Of a DNA stretch of 64,000 nucleotides, positions 55,577 through 63,923 are shown piece after piece; position 1 is the stretch's first letter, and each line of letters begins with the position of its first letter. The notes beneath the pieces were generated by a model. The model worked only from the letters and a program-made list of their open reading frames with translations. It did not search any database and was not told the origin of the DNA. A program made the position numbers and the translations under genes. The stretch spans positions 4,340,001-4,404,000 of the forward strand of contig NZ_JAGPYQ010000001.1 of NCBI RefSeq assembly GCF_018070025.1, written 5' to 3'. This DNA is from Streptomyces liliiviolaceus. GTDB lineage: Bacteria > Actinomycetota > Actinomycetes > Streptomycetales > Streptomycetaceae.

Positions 55577-58500
55577 GCGGCCCCAACGACGGCAGCACGC
55601 ACGATCTCCGCCAGCCGCGCAGGTACCTGATCGCGACCGCGGTCGCCCACTACTCCAAGTGCGCCGACTGGGACCGGCCCGCGCTGGTTGAGGCACGCGA
55701 GCAGATCATCGCGCTGTTCACGCAGGAACTGGGTTATCACCACCACACGACGCTCGGCCTGGACCCGACCCGCGCCCAGCTCACCGACCACCTGAGGGCG
55801 TTCTGCAGGTCGGACGACCGCCGCGAGGACGACCTGGTCGTCATTTATATCTCCGGTCACGGCGAAGTCGTCGAGGACGGCCACGAGCACGTGCTGCTGA
55901 TGGCCGACACCGAACCGGACGACGTCTCCTACACATCCCTGCCGACCGCGGACCTCGTGCGGGCGCTGCGCGGCACCAAGGTCCGACGGCTCCTGCTGAT
56001 CCTGGACACCTGCTACTCCGGGCAAGGCGGCAACGAGCTCGCCGCCTCCGCTCTGGAGCGTCTGGGCGCGCAGTGGGCGCCGAGCGCGACCAGCCCGGGG
56101 CTGGTCGTGGTGTCCTCCGCGCAGCCCAACCAGCAGGCGAGGGCGGGGCTGTTCCCGCAGTTACTCAGTGAGGCGGTCGGAAACCGGGCCACCGCCGGCC
56201 ACGCGCCGACCCACCTGTCGGTGTCCGCGGTGGTTGAGCAGATGAACAAGCATCCCGACCGGCCCGGCTACCAGCACATCAACCTTTCCCTGCTCGGGCT
56301 GACCGGTGAACCGCCCGATTTCTTCACCAACCCGCGGCACAACGTCCGCCTCACCGACGTGGACCTCGCACTGCAGGACGCCGCCGAGTTCGACGCTTAC
56401 GCCCTGCAGCGGGAGACCGAGTTCTCCTCCCGCTTCCTGGTGCGCGCGATGGGCTACAGCGGGAACGCGGGCCAGGGCTGGTGGTTCTGCGGCCGCCACC
56501 GGGCCCTGGCCGAACTCGCCGCCTGGCTCAACCAGACCACCGACACCGCGCAGGACCTGCTCTTCGAGGCCGACGTTCCCGTGGGCGAGTGTGTGCGGGT
56601 GGTCACGGCGGGCCCGGGGTCGGGCAAGACGGCCGTGCTCGGCCTCGTCGGTGCCCTCACCATGCCCGACCGCCGCCGCACCGTTCCCCTCGATTCCCTC
56701 GGCCTGGATGCAGATCTCATTCCCGCCGAGAGCAGCATCGACGTCGTCATGTATGCCCAGAACCTCACCGACAGTCAGGTCCTGGCTGGTCTCGCGGCCG
56801 CCGCCGGTTTCCGGTGCACCACCGTCGGTGAATTCCTTGAAGGCGTGGACGACAAGTACCGGAGCCGCGGGCGGCCGTTCACCGTGCTGATCGACGCCCT
56901 GGACGAAGCCGCCACCCCCGCCACCTTGTGCTCACAGATCGTGCGGCCCCTCATCGAGCACGCCCGCGGACGCATCCGCCTCCTCCTGGGAACCCGCCCC
57001 TACCTGCTCGACTGCCTCGGCCTCAGCAACCGGCCAACACACCGCGACGGCCCGGTGATCGACCTCGACAGCCCCCGCTACACCGACCGCCAGGCGCTGC
57101 TGGCCTACACGATCCGCAACCTCGTCCAGAGCCACGCCACCTCCCCCTACCGCAGGCCGCCCTTCTCCGACCGGCCCGAACGGTTGCGGCCCATCGCCCA
57201 CGCAGTCGCCGACGCCGCCGGCACCTCGTTCCTTGTCGCCCGCTTCGCCGCGTACACCCTCGCCTCCGCCGACATCGCGGTACCCGACCCGCACGACGCC
57301 CGCTGGCGCGCCAGCCTGCCCCGCCACGCCGGACAGGCCATGCGCGACGACCTCGCCCAACGCCTGGGCCCCGACGCCCAGCGCGCCACAGACCTCCTAC
57401 GCCCCCTCGCCTACGCCGAAGGCCAGGGCCTGCCCTGGGAAGACATCTGGGCACCCCTCGCCACCGCCATCTCCGGCCGCCCCTACACCGACGCCGACCT
57501 GCTCTGGCTGCGCCGCAATGCCGGCTCCTACGTTGTCGAAGCCATCGAGAACGGCCGCTCTGCCTACCGCCTCTATCATCAGGCACTCACCGAACACCTC
57601 CGCGAGAACACCGACGAGGCCGCCGTCCACAGCGCGTTCGTCGACACCCTCACCGACCAGGCCCCCTACCGCGGCGATGCCACCCGCGACTGGTCCCGCG
57701 CCCACCCCTACACCCTCCACCACCTCGCCACCCACGCCGCCACCGCACACCGCATCGACGACATCCTCACCATCCCCGAATACCTCGTCCACGCCCACCC
57801 ACCCAGCCTGGCGCCGCACCTTCACCACGCCACCAGCAGCCAGGCACGCCTCACCGCAGCCGTCTACCGCATGAACTACGACCGGCATTCCGCCGTCTCA
57901 CCCAACCTGCGCCGCACCACCCTCACCCTGAACGCCGCCCGCGCCAAGGCAACAACACTTCTTCAGCAGCTCAACCAGTTTGCACAGCCCGGCGAATGGG
58001 TTCCTACATGGGCTACCGGCTACGACTTCACCCCCGCCCTACGCCATACCCTCCATGGACACGACAGCCCGGTGAACGCGGTGGCGTGCACCGTCCTCGA
58101 CGACCACCCCATCGCCGTCATCGCGACCAACACCGGGTTCAGTCGCGGTGAGGTGTTCGTGTGGGATCTGGGCTCGGGCGAGCAGATCGCAGGCCCCTTC
58201 CGCCACGACGGCCCGGTCAGCGCGGTGGCGTGCACCGTTCTTGACGGCCGACCCGTCGCCGTCACCGGCACCGGGTTCAGTTCCGGTGAGGTGCTCGTGT
58301 GGGATCTGGGCTCGGGCGAGCAGATCGCAGGCCCCTTCCCCCACGACGGAACGGTCAGCGCGGTGGCGTGCACCGTCCTCGACGGCCGACCCGTCGCCGT
58401 CACCAGTACCGCGTACCGTCGCGGTGAGGTGCTCGTGTGGGATCTGGGCTCGGGCGAGCAGATCGCAGGCCCCTTCCGCCACGACGGAACGGTCAGCGCG

Positions 58501-59811
58501 GTGGCGTGCACCGTCCTCGACAGCGGACCCGTCGCCGTCACCAGCACCCGCACCCGCATCGGTGAGGTGTTCGTGTGGGATCTGGGCTCGGGTGAGCAGA
58601 TCGCAGGCCCGTTCTTTCACGATGGACTGGTGAACGCGGTGGCGTGCACCGTCCTTGACGGCCGACCCGTCGCCGTCACCGGCACCAGCACCAGCTTTGG
58701 CATCGGTGAGGTGTTCGTGTGGGATCTGGGCTCGGGCGAGCAGATCGCAGGCCCCTTCCCCCACGACGGACTGGTGAACGCGGTGGCGTGCACCGTCCTT
58801 GACGGCCGACCCGTCGCCGTCACCAGCACCGGGTTCAGCCGCGGTGAGGTGCTCGTGTGGGATCTGAGCTCGGGCGAGCAGATCGCAGGCCCTTTCACTC
58901 ACGCCCAACCGGTAACGACGGTGGCCTGTATCGTCGTTGACGAACTCCCCATCATCGTCAGTGGCTGCACCGACGGTGCCGCCCGGGCATGGCGCTTCTC
59001 CGCTACGCACGAGCGTGCAGGATCTCCGTCTTCCCTTCAACCGGTGAGTGCAATGGCGTGCACCGTTCTCGAAGGCCGATCCGTGGCCGTCATCGTCACC
59101 AGTACCGGGTTCAGCCGCGGTGAGGTGCTCATGTGGGATCTGAGCTCGGGCGAGCAGACCGCAGCCCTCTTCCGCCACGACGGACCGGTGAACGCGGTGG
59201 CGTGCACCGTTCTTGACGGCCGACCCGTCGCCGTCACCAGCACCGGGTTCCGTCGCGGTGAGGTGTTCGTGTGGGATCTGGGCTCGGGCGAGCAGATCGC
59301 AGGCCCCTTCCCCCACGACGGCCCGGTCAGCGCGGTGGCGTGCACCGTCCTCGACAGCCGCCCCATCGCCGTCACCGGCACCGGGTTCAGTTCCGGTGAG
59401 GTGTTCGTGTGGGATCTGGGCTCGGGCGAGCAGATCGCAGGCCCCTTCCCCCACGACGGCCCGGTCAGCGCGGTGGCGTGCACTGTCCTCGACAGCCGCC
59501 CCATCGCCGTCACCGCCGTCAGCGGTGAGGTGTTCGTGTGGGATCTGGGCTCGGGCGAGCAGATCGCAGGCCCCTTCCCCCACGACGGCCCGGTCAGCGC
59601 GGTGGCGTGCACCGTCCTCGAAAGCCGCCCCATCGCCGTCATCGGCACCGACACCGCAGTTCATATGTGGGATCTCCGGACACAGCGAATTGTGCAGCAG
59701 GTTGTTACGGCAGACCTTAGATGTCTGGGGGTTTGTCCCGACGGCCGTCTGGTTGTGGCATTGGGACGCGATATCGCAGTTCTGGAACGAGATGAGGGCC
59801 TTGCAAGGTGA
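55573..59811 (+). CDS. caspase-like protease / STAND NTPase / beta-propeller protein
   Basis: A 1412-aa three-part protein. Residues ~15-250: caspase/metacaspase-like peptidase with VVIYISGHGEV (His 96) and LLLILDTCYSGQGG (Cys 147), the catalytic dyad. Residues ~300-800: STAND-type NTPase with Walker A GPGSGKT (347-353) and Walker B FTVLIDALDEA, then a helical part (YRLYHQALTEHLREN). Residues ~825-1376: about 12 WD40-like blades, most with GEVFVWDLGSGEQIAGPF and HDGPVSAVACTVLD. The layout is that of NLR-like sensors: the propeller senses, NTP binding drives assembly, the protease executes. Such proteins occur in bacterial conflict and antiphage systems. ATG 55573 overlaps the hydrolase stop. 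Confidence 0.92.
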   Translation: MSGPNDGSTHDLRQPRRYLIATAVAHYSKCADWDRPALVEAREQIIALFTQELGYHHHTTLGLDPTRAQLTDHLRAFCRSDDRREDDLVVIYISGHGEVVEDGHEHVLLMADTEPDDVSYTSLPTADLVRALRGTKVRRLLLILDTCYSGQGGNELAASALERLGAQWAPSATSPGLVVVSSAQPNQQARAGLFPQLLSEAVGNRATAGHAPTHLSVSAVVEQMNKHPDRPGYQHINLSLLGLTGEPPDFFTNPRHNVRLTDVDLALQDAAEFDAYALQRETEFSSRFLVRAMGYSGNAGQGWWFCGRHRALAELAAWLNQTTDTAQDLLFEADVPVGECVRVVTAGPGSGKTAVLGLVGALTMPDRRRTVPLDSLGLDADLIPAESSIDVVMYAQNLTDSQVLAGLAAAAGFRCTTVGEFLEGVDDKYRSRGRPFTVLIDALDEAATPATLCSQIVRPLIEHARGRIRLLLGTRPYLLDCLGLSNRPTHRDGPVIDLDSPRYTDRQALLAYTIRNLVQSHATSPYRRPPFSDRPERLRPIAHAVADAAGTSFLVARFAAYTLASADIAVPDPHDARWRASLPRHAGQAMRDDLAQRLGPDAQRATDLLRPLAYAEGQGLPWEDIWAPLATAISGRPYTDADLLWLRRNAGSYVVEAIENGRSAYRLYHQALTEHLRENTDEAAVHSAFVDTLTDQAPYRGDATRDWSRAHPYTLHHLATHAATAHRIDDILTIPEYLVHAHPPSLAPHLHHATSSQARLTAAVYRMNYDRHSAVSPNLRRTTLTLNAARAKATTLLQQLNQFAQPGEWVPTWATGYDFTPALRHTLHGHDSPVNAVACTVLDDHPIAVIATNTGFSRGEVFVWDLGSGEQIAGPFRHDGPVSAVACTVLDGRPVAVTGTGFSSGEVLVWDLGSGEQIAGPFPHDGTVSAVACTVLDGRPVAVTSTAYRRGEVLVWDLGSGEQIAGPFRHDGTVSAVACTVLDSGPVAVTSTRTRIGEVFVWDLGSGEQIAGPFFHDGLVNAVACTVLDGRPVAVTGTSTSFGIGEVFVWDLGSGEQIAGPFPHDGLVNAVACTVLDGRPVAVTSTGFSRGEVLVWDLSSGEQIAGPFTHAQPVTTVACIVVDELPIIVSGCTDGAARAWRFSATHERAGSPSSLQPVSAMACTVLEGRSVAVIVTSTGFSRGEVLMWDLSSGEQTAALFRHDGPVNAVACTVLDGRPVAVTSTGFRRGEVFVWDLGSGEQIAGPFPHDGPVSAVACTVLDSRPIAVTGTGFSSGEVFVWDLGSGEQIAGPFPHDGPVSAVACTVLDSRPIAVTAVSGEVFVWDLGSGEQIAGPFPHDGPVSAVACTVLESRPIAVIGTDTAVHMWDLRTQRIVQQVVTADLRCLGVCPDGRLVVALGRDIAVLERDEGLAR
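58045..59700 (+). repeat. tandem near-identical propeller-blade repeats
   Basis: Blade-length units of about 117-135 bp within the caspase-STAND gene. Most share GTGTGGGATCTGGGCTCGGG and GCGGTGGCGTGCACCGT with few changes, while a variable stretch of 5-10 codons (after GTCGCCGTCACC) differs in sequence and length between units. One blade (near 58920-59030) is diverged (AARAWRFSATHERAG) and the last is truncated in motif. Confidence 0.9.
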
Positions 59812-59916
59812 GAAGGGTGCGGATCCTTTCGAGGGGCAGCTGAGCTGGGGAGACGCTGATCAGCAGTGTCGAGGCGGTGGCTTGCTTCTACCGTGGCAGG
59901 GTGGAGGTGGGGTGCC

Positions 59917-60480
59917 ATGGTGTCTTTGCCGGAGGAGCTTGAGGCGCGGGAGGCTGCGGCTCGGCGGCGTGTCGAGGAACTGCAGGCCGAGGCCGCGGAG
60001 GTGGTCTCCCGGCTGGAGAAGGCTCGCGAGGACCTGTCCCGGCTGGAGATCACGCGGGAGACCGTCACGAAGGTACTGGCCGAGTTGTCGGCCACGGAGG
60101 CTGACGCCGAGTTGAACGTGCCGGCGGAGCTGCGGCAGGGCCCGGTCGGTGCGGCCGGCACGGCTCTAGGCCGGCCATTTCCGGGAAAGAATGAGGCTGG
60201 TCTGGTCGTAGTCACCGATGCTCTTCGACACGACCAGCCATCACCGCCCCCGGCCGGCCGGGGGCTTCGTGCGTCTTGGAGGAGTTCGCCGTGCCCGCCC
60301 ACGAGGCACTGCCCCGCTTCACCACCGACCTGGAGTACCTCACCCCAGAACAACGCCGCCGATTCCGGCAGGCTGTCACCGCTTCGTCCACGACCTGTAC
60401 GCCGATGGACGCTTCCGCGCGGGCCTTCGCCAAGCACCTCGGCGGGTTCCTCTGCACCGACGAACCCGCCTAGCCCATAG
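59917..60480 (+). CDS. coiled-coil protein, probably truncated or damaged
   Basis: From ATG 59917 the first ~75 residues form a clear coiled coil (PEELEAREAAARRRVEELQA, EAAEVVSRLEKAREDLSRLE). A family of Streptomyces proteins with this start usually ends in a winged-helix-like domain; here the sequence after residue ~105 becomes Ser/Pro/Arg-rich and looks out of frame. It is probably the front part of a damaged gene. Function unknown. Confidence 0.45.
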   Translation: MVSLPEELEAREAAARRRVEELQAEAAEVVSRLEKAREDLSRLEITRETVTKVLAELSATEADAELNVPAELRQGPVGAAGTALGRPFPGKNEAGLVVVTDALRHDQPSPPPAGRGLRASWRSSPCPPTRHCPASPPTWSTSPQNNAADSGRLSPLRPRPVRRWTLPRGPSPSTSAGSSAPTNPPSP

Positions 60481-60615
60481 GCACCGGTCCTGCGGGACGC
60501 GTCACGTGGCAGTACGGGCCCGCACGTCGCTCCCGGCATCTTTCATGTGATCTGGCGCCGAATGGCCACCCACGACATCCTTACCGTCCCCTGGCCTGGG
60601 GTCAAAGGTCGGTGA
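60285..60615 (+). pseudogene. remnant of a small RelE/ParE-like or hypothetical protein
   Basis: Pieces in three frames make one small protein: PAHEALPRFTTDLEYLTPEQ and RRRFRQAVTA in one, FVHDLYADGRFRAGLR in another, then RVTWQYGPA and finally GIFHVIWRRMATHDILTVPW to a stop at 60613-60615. The order (basic helical start, R-x-G-L-R, x-T-W-x-Y, H-V-I-W-R-R-x-x-x-H-x-I) is like small RelE-fold toxin-type proteins. Several indels make it inactive. Family call is tentative. Confidence 0.45.
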
Positions 60616-61708
60616 CAGTGATGTCGATGTCGACGCTGCCGTCGTCGGAGGACAGGGTGTACCTGCCGTTGCCGTTGAAGTTCTTGGAACCGCGGGCGAG
60701 GAAGTCGTCGCCGCTGAGTGCGTCGTACTCGTCGACGTAGGCGCCTATGCTCGCGATGTCGGACGAGGTGAACGGCAGGTTCATGGAAGGCGCGGCGCTC
60801 GCGCGGGCCGGAGTGGAGTTGCCCTGGTTCATTTGGGTCCAGACCCGGAAGGGCTGGCCGCTCTTGGTCTTCAGTTCGATCCACCCGTAGGGGTTGGGGT
60901 TGTTCTCGCCCGGGTTGTTGAAGGCGATCCTGATGTCTGCGCGCGCCTTGACCTGCGGGTAGGGCGGCGAGGCGGTGGCTGCGGCGTACTCGGTGCCTTT
61001 GAGGCCGGGCCAGAGGTCGGAGATGTTGCGGGCGCCGGTCAATGGTTTCCAGTTCTCGATGTCGAACTGCAGGACCTTGTCGGCCTTGACGAAGTAGCAC
61101 TCCCGCCTGCTGTTGCCGCCCAGCGCGGAGGGCTCGACGACGTTGTAGACCACCGCGTCGATGCCCCGGTCGAAGCCGGCCTCTTTGAGCCCCGGCCACC
61201 GGTCGGCGATCGGGTAGGGGCCGCCGCTCACCTTGTCCGCACGGGGATCGTAGGTGATGTACTTGTCCCCCTTGAAGAAGATGTAGGTGTCCTCGAAGAC
61301 CTGCGCGAAGTCGCCCCGGTGGTCGAGGAACGCGGCGTCGATGTCCCGGTCGAACCCGACGTCCTCCATGCCCGGCCAGTAGTGGGCGATGTCGAGCGGA
61401 CCGTAGATGATCTTCTCGTTGGCGAAGTCGTACCGGACGTACTGGTCGCCGCGGAAGATGTAGACGTAGTCCTTCTCGGTCGGAAGCACCGGCACCGTCG
61501 AGATGACCGGCGGGTAGGAGAAGGGCACCATCGCGTCGACGCCCTGGGCGAACTGCGTGTCGGCCAGGCCCGGCCACCCGGCGGCGATGGAGCGCGGGCC
61601 GACGAACACGGTGTTGGAAGCGAGACCGTAGGACAGGTACTGGTCGCCCAGGAACATGTACGTGTCCCACTTGAGCTGGGAGCGGTTGAAAGCTGCCTGG
61701 ATCGTCAT
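60602..61708 (-). CDS. hemopexin-repeat protein with C-terminal beta domain
   Basis: A 368-aa protein. Residues ~1-235 hold four to five hemopexin-type repeats, each with a [YF]-[IMF]-F-x-G-D-[QK]-Y core: TYMFLGDQYLSYGL, YVYIFRGDQYVRYDF, TYIFFKGDKYITYDP and ECYFVKADKVLQFDI, with W-P-G-[LM] closings. The last ~110 residues form another, unrecognised domain (QPFRVWTQMNQGNS, YTLSSDDGSVDIDITVTDL). No signal peptide. Bacterial hemopexin-fold proteins occur near insecticidal or secreted toxins; role here unknown. ATG 61708 follows GGGAGGGA. Confidence 0.88.
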   Translation of the reverse strand: MTIQAAFNRSQLKWDTYMFLGDQYLSYGLASNTVFVGPRSIAAGWPGLADTQFAQGVDAMVPFSYPPVISTVPVLPTEKDYVYIFRGDQYVRYDFANEKIIYGPLDIAHYWPGMEDVGFDRDIDAAFLDHRGDFAQVFEDTYIFFKGDKYITYDPRADKVSGGPYPIADRWPGLKEAGFDRGIDAVVYNVVEPSALGGNSRRECYFVKADKVLQFDIENWKPLTGARNISDLWPGLKGTEYAAATASPPYPQVKARADIRIAFNNPGENNPNPYGWIELKTKSGQPFRVWTQMNQGNSTPARASAAPSMNLPFTSSDIASIGAYVDEYDALSGDDFLARGSKNFNGNGRYTLSSDDGSVDIDITVTDL

Positions 61709-62104
61709 TGATCCCTCCCTCGGAGCTCGGGGCGCAATGTCCGGCACAACCCGGTTGCTGTACCGCGCTGTCGCCCATCGGCCCGGAACCTAGGGGCACC
61801 GACAGACCAAGTCCAGAGAAGCCGGGGTGCCGATCGCGCCCCGGCGTCGACTGTGGGCCTTCTGCAGCCAGATGCGGCCACCGACTCGGGTGCGTCCGCC
61901 GATGCCCGCCGCACGACATGCCAGGTCACGCCAGGGCCACTGGACCCGGTGGAAACCTGAGGTACCGGCAGCCTGCACAATACATTTGTCTAGAATCGGC
62001 CGATACCACATCTTTCACAGCTGTATAGGCATACCCCTGCCGAGACGGACACCCGATAAGCCCGCACCGTGACAGAGCACAGAGTCGCGCACCATGCCCT
62101 GCTG
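61709..62104. other. intergenic, no supported gene
   Basis: About 400 bases upstream of the hemopexin-type gene. No convincing coding sequence. The hemopexin gene promoter should lie here on the minus strand. Confidence 0.4.
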
Positions 62105-62175
62105 AGAAGCTGTCCCGCTTCCTCGGCTGACCGTCACGCGGCGTGACGGTCAGCCGAGGAAGCGGGACAGCTTCT
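62105..62175. repeat. perfect 34-bp inverted repeat with 3-nt loop
   Basis: Left arm 62105-62138 (starts AGAAGCTGTCCCGC) and right arm 62142-62175 (its exact complement) around CGG. The hairpin lies between two divergently placed genes, about 400 bp upstream of one and 150 bp upstream of the other, so it is not an ordinary gene-end terminator for either. No T run on either strand. Confidence 0.95.
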
Positions 62176-62323
62176 GACTCCGTCTGACCGGCGCCTTTGG
62201 ACCCTTACGGCGACCGGTGTCTCCACTGCCCCGGCCCCAGGCCCCATCGTGCCCGGAAACCTGGGCACGGCCGCCTTCCGGTGGGAGGCTGGAAATCACT
62301 CCCTTCCAGATGCCGGGGGCGCC

Positions 62324-62725
62324 ATGTTGAACTTGCGAAAGGCACTGGCCAAGAGCGGGATCGCCGCTGCTGCGGCCATACTCACCTGGAGCGTCGCGGC
62401 ATGCGGAACTACTGAAAAGCCCCCCGGGCCGACGGACTTCCCGAGCGGTGGCGGAAAAGGCCCCAGTAAGTCCCTCCCGAGCGATGGTGGGAAGGGCACC
62501 AGTACGTCAGCATCAGGAGTCCCTTCCGACACTGGCGAGGTACCTCCGCCCCCAGAACCACCAACAAACACTCTTCCGAGCAAGAATCCGGAGCCAAACC
62601 CAACAGGTACTGAGCCATCGCCGACTTCTGCCCCTGAATGCAGCACCTCGCCCGCTCCCACCTCTTCAACGTCATGTCCCTCGCCCGCACCGGATGACTC
62701 CACATCCCCGGGACCTGATTCCTGA
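62324..62725 (+). CDS. small lipoprotein, proline/serine-rich
   Basis: A 133-aa predicted lipoprotein: basic start (MLNLRKALAKSG), hydrophobic core (IAAAAAILTWSV) and lipobox-like S-V-A-A-C at residue 27. The rest is a low-complexity chain of Pro, Ser, Thr and Gly with repeated PSDGGKGTST-type units, likely an extended spacer in the cell wall with no folded domain. Two more cysteines lie near the C-terminus. Function unknown. Confidence 0.65.
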   Translation: MLNLRKALAKSGIAAAAAILTWSVAACGTTEKPPGPTDFPSGGGKGPSKSLPSDGGKGTSTSASGVPSDTGEVPPPPEPPTNTLPSKNPEPNPTGTEPSPTSAPECSTSPAPTSSTSCPSPAPDDSTSPGPDS

Positions 62726-62768
62726 GGCAGCCGGATGGTCTCGTCACGCGCACCGGCCCCCGCGAGCG

Positions 62769-62993
62769 GTGCTCCAGGTCCGTCATCTCGTAGTCGACGC
62801 CGCTTGGTACGGCAGAGGACTGTGCGACGAGCAGCGCCAGCTGTACCTCCTCCTGCGGCCGGGCCTCGCCGAGTGCGCCGTGAGAGTCGCCGACGCCGCA
62901 GGCAACGTCCTCAGCCGGTGGCCGTGTGGAGTGGCAGCGGCGTTGAACTCGCCAACTCCGCTTTGGGCGCCGGCTCGTTCCTCGTGGGCCTGA
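62769..62993 (+). CDS. possible small protein in alternate frame
   Basis: A 74-codon frame from GTG 62769 with protein-like content in its first part: VRHLVVDAAWYGRGLCDEQR, then LYLLLRPGLAECAVRVADAA and GNVLSRWPCG. It overlaps the proposed start region of the membrane protein by ~75 bp. If real, the membrane protein must start near 62918; the alternative is that the tail after residue ~50 is chance. Confidence 0.4.
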   Translation: MLQVRHLVVDAAWYGRGLCDEQRQLYLLLRPGLAECAVRVADAAGNVLSRWPCGVAAALNSPTPLWAPARSSWA

Positions 62994-63760
62994 TGTTCTT
63001 CGCCGGGTTCGTCCACAGCAGCGTCTACTACGGGTACTTCCACCTGGAGAGCTCTGCCATCGGCTTTGACACGGTCGAACTCGCGCTGCGCAGCGTGCGG
63101 CTCGTGACCTTTCCCGTACTGATCACGCTGGCTGTGGCGGTGGTTCTGCCCCGCCTTCATGAACTGCTGCCGCTGCTTGGCGTTCCCGCCTACCTCACCC
63201 GGCGCGTGCGCCGTGCCGGACGGGCAGTGGCCCGGGCGTACCTTGCGTTCGTTGCCGCCGGGATCGGTCTGATGCTGGCATGGCGCACGATCCAGTCCTT
63301 CGCCTGGGCTGCTCCCCTGCTGGTGGCGTGCGGATTGGTCCTTGGGCAGACCAGCGCCGCAGCGCCCGCGGTGGCCAGGCCCAGACGTATGTGGGACCGT
63401 GCGCTTCCCGTGGCCGGTGCTGCACTGTTCCTCATGTGGGTCGTGGCCCTGTCGGCCGGGCAACTCGGCCGCCAGGACGCCGAACGGGACGCCGAACGGC
63501 TCGTCGAGCGTGTCGCCGTTCTCGTCCACAGCACCAAGCCGCTGAGCATCACCGGCCCGTCAGGACTGGTGATCGAGGACCTGGGCGAGGGACTGTACTA
63601 CCGGTACCGCTACAGCGGGCTGCGCCTGCTGGTCGAGCGGGACCACCGCTACTACCTGCTGCCCCTGGGCTGGAATCACGACACCGACCCCACGTACGTC
63701 ATCGACGACGACGAAACCATCCGGATCGAACTACGCCCCGGCACTCAGCCCCGCCGCTGA
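62918..63760 (+). CDS. membrane protein with five predicted helices
   Basis: About 280 aa from GTG 62918 (an ATG at 62735 would add ~60 Arg/Pro-rich residues and is unlikely). Hydrophobic helices: GSFLVGLMFFAGFVHSSVYY, VTFPVLITLAVAVVLP, AYLAFVAAGIGLMLAW, AAPLLVACGLVLG and PVAGAALFLMWVVALSAG. A soluble C-terminal part follows (DAERDAERLVERVAVLVHST, YRYSGLRLLVERDHRYYLLP). I do not recognise the family; the layout is a multi-spanning anchor with an extracytoplasmic or cytoplasmic beta domain. Confidence 0.7.
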   Translation: MAVWSGSGVELANSALGAGSFLVGLMFFAGFVHSSVYYGYFHLESSAIGFDTVELALRSVRLVTFPVLITLAVAVVLPRLHELLPLLGVPAYLTRRVRRAGRAVARAYLAFVAAGIGLMLAWRTIQSFAWAAPLLVACGLVLGQTSAAAPAVARPRRMWDRALPVAGAALFLMWVVALSAGQLGRQDAERDAERLVERVAVLVHSTKPLSITGPSGLVIEDLGEGLYYRYRYSGLRLLVERDHRYYLLPLGWNHDTDPTYVIDDDETIRIELRPGTQPRR

Positions 63761-63923
63761 CCTGCCGCGCACCGAAGTCGGTCATCGAGCCTGCACGCCA
63801 GAGCCCTCGTGCGGAATACGTCGACTGCGAAGCCGGTGCCGGCGGGCAGACCTTCATATCTGGATTGGTCACAAGTAGGAGAATGCGGCTCCCCCACCGG
63901 CAAGTCATAGACATGATCTGGGG

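Noticed and set aside
58039..59664. 541-codon antisense frame with strong internal repeats
   Set aside because: Its repeats are only the reverse reading of the propeller blades.
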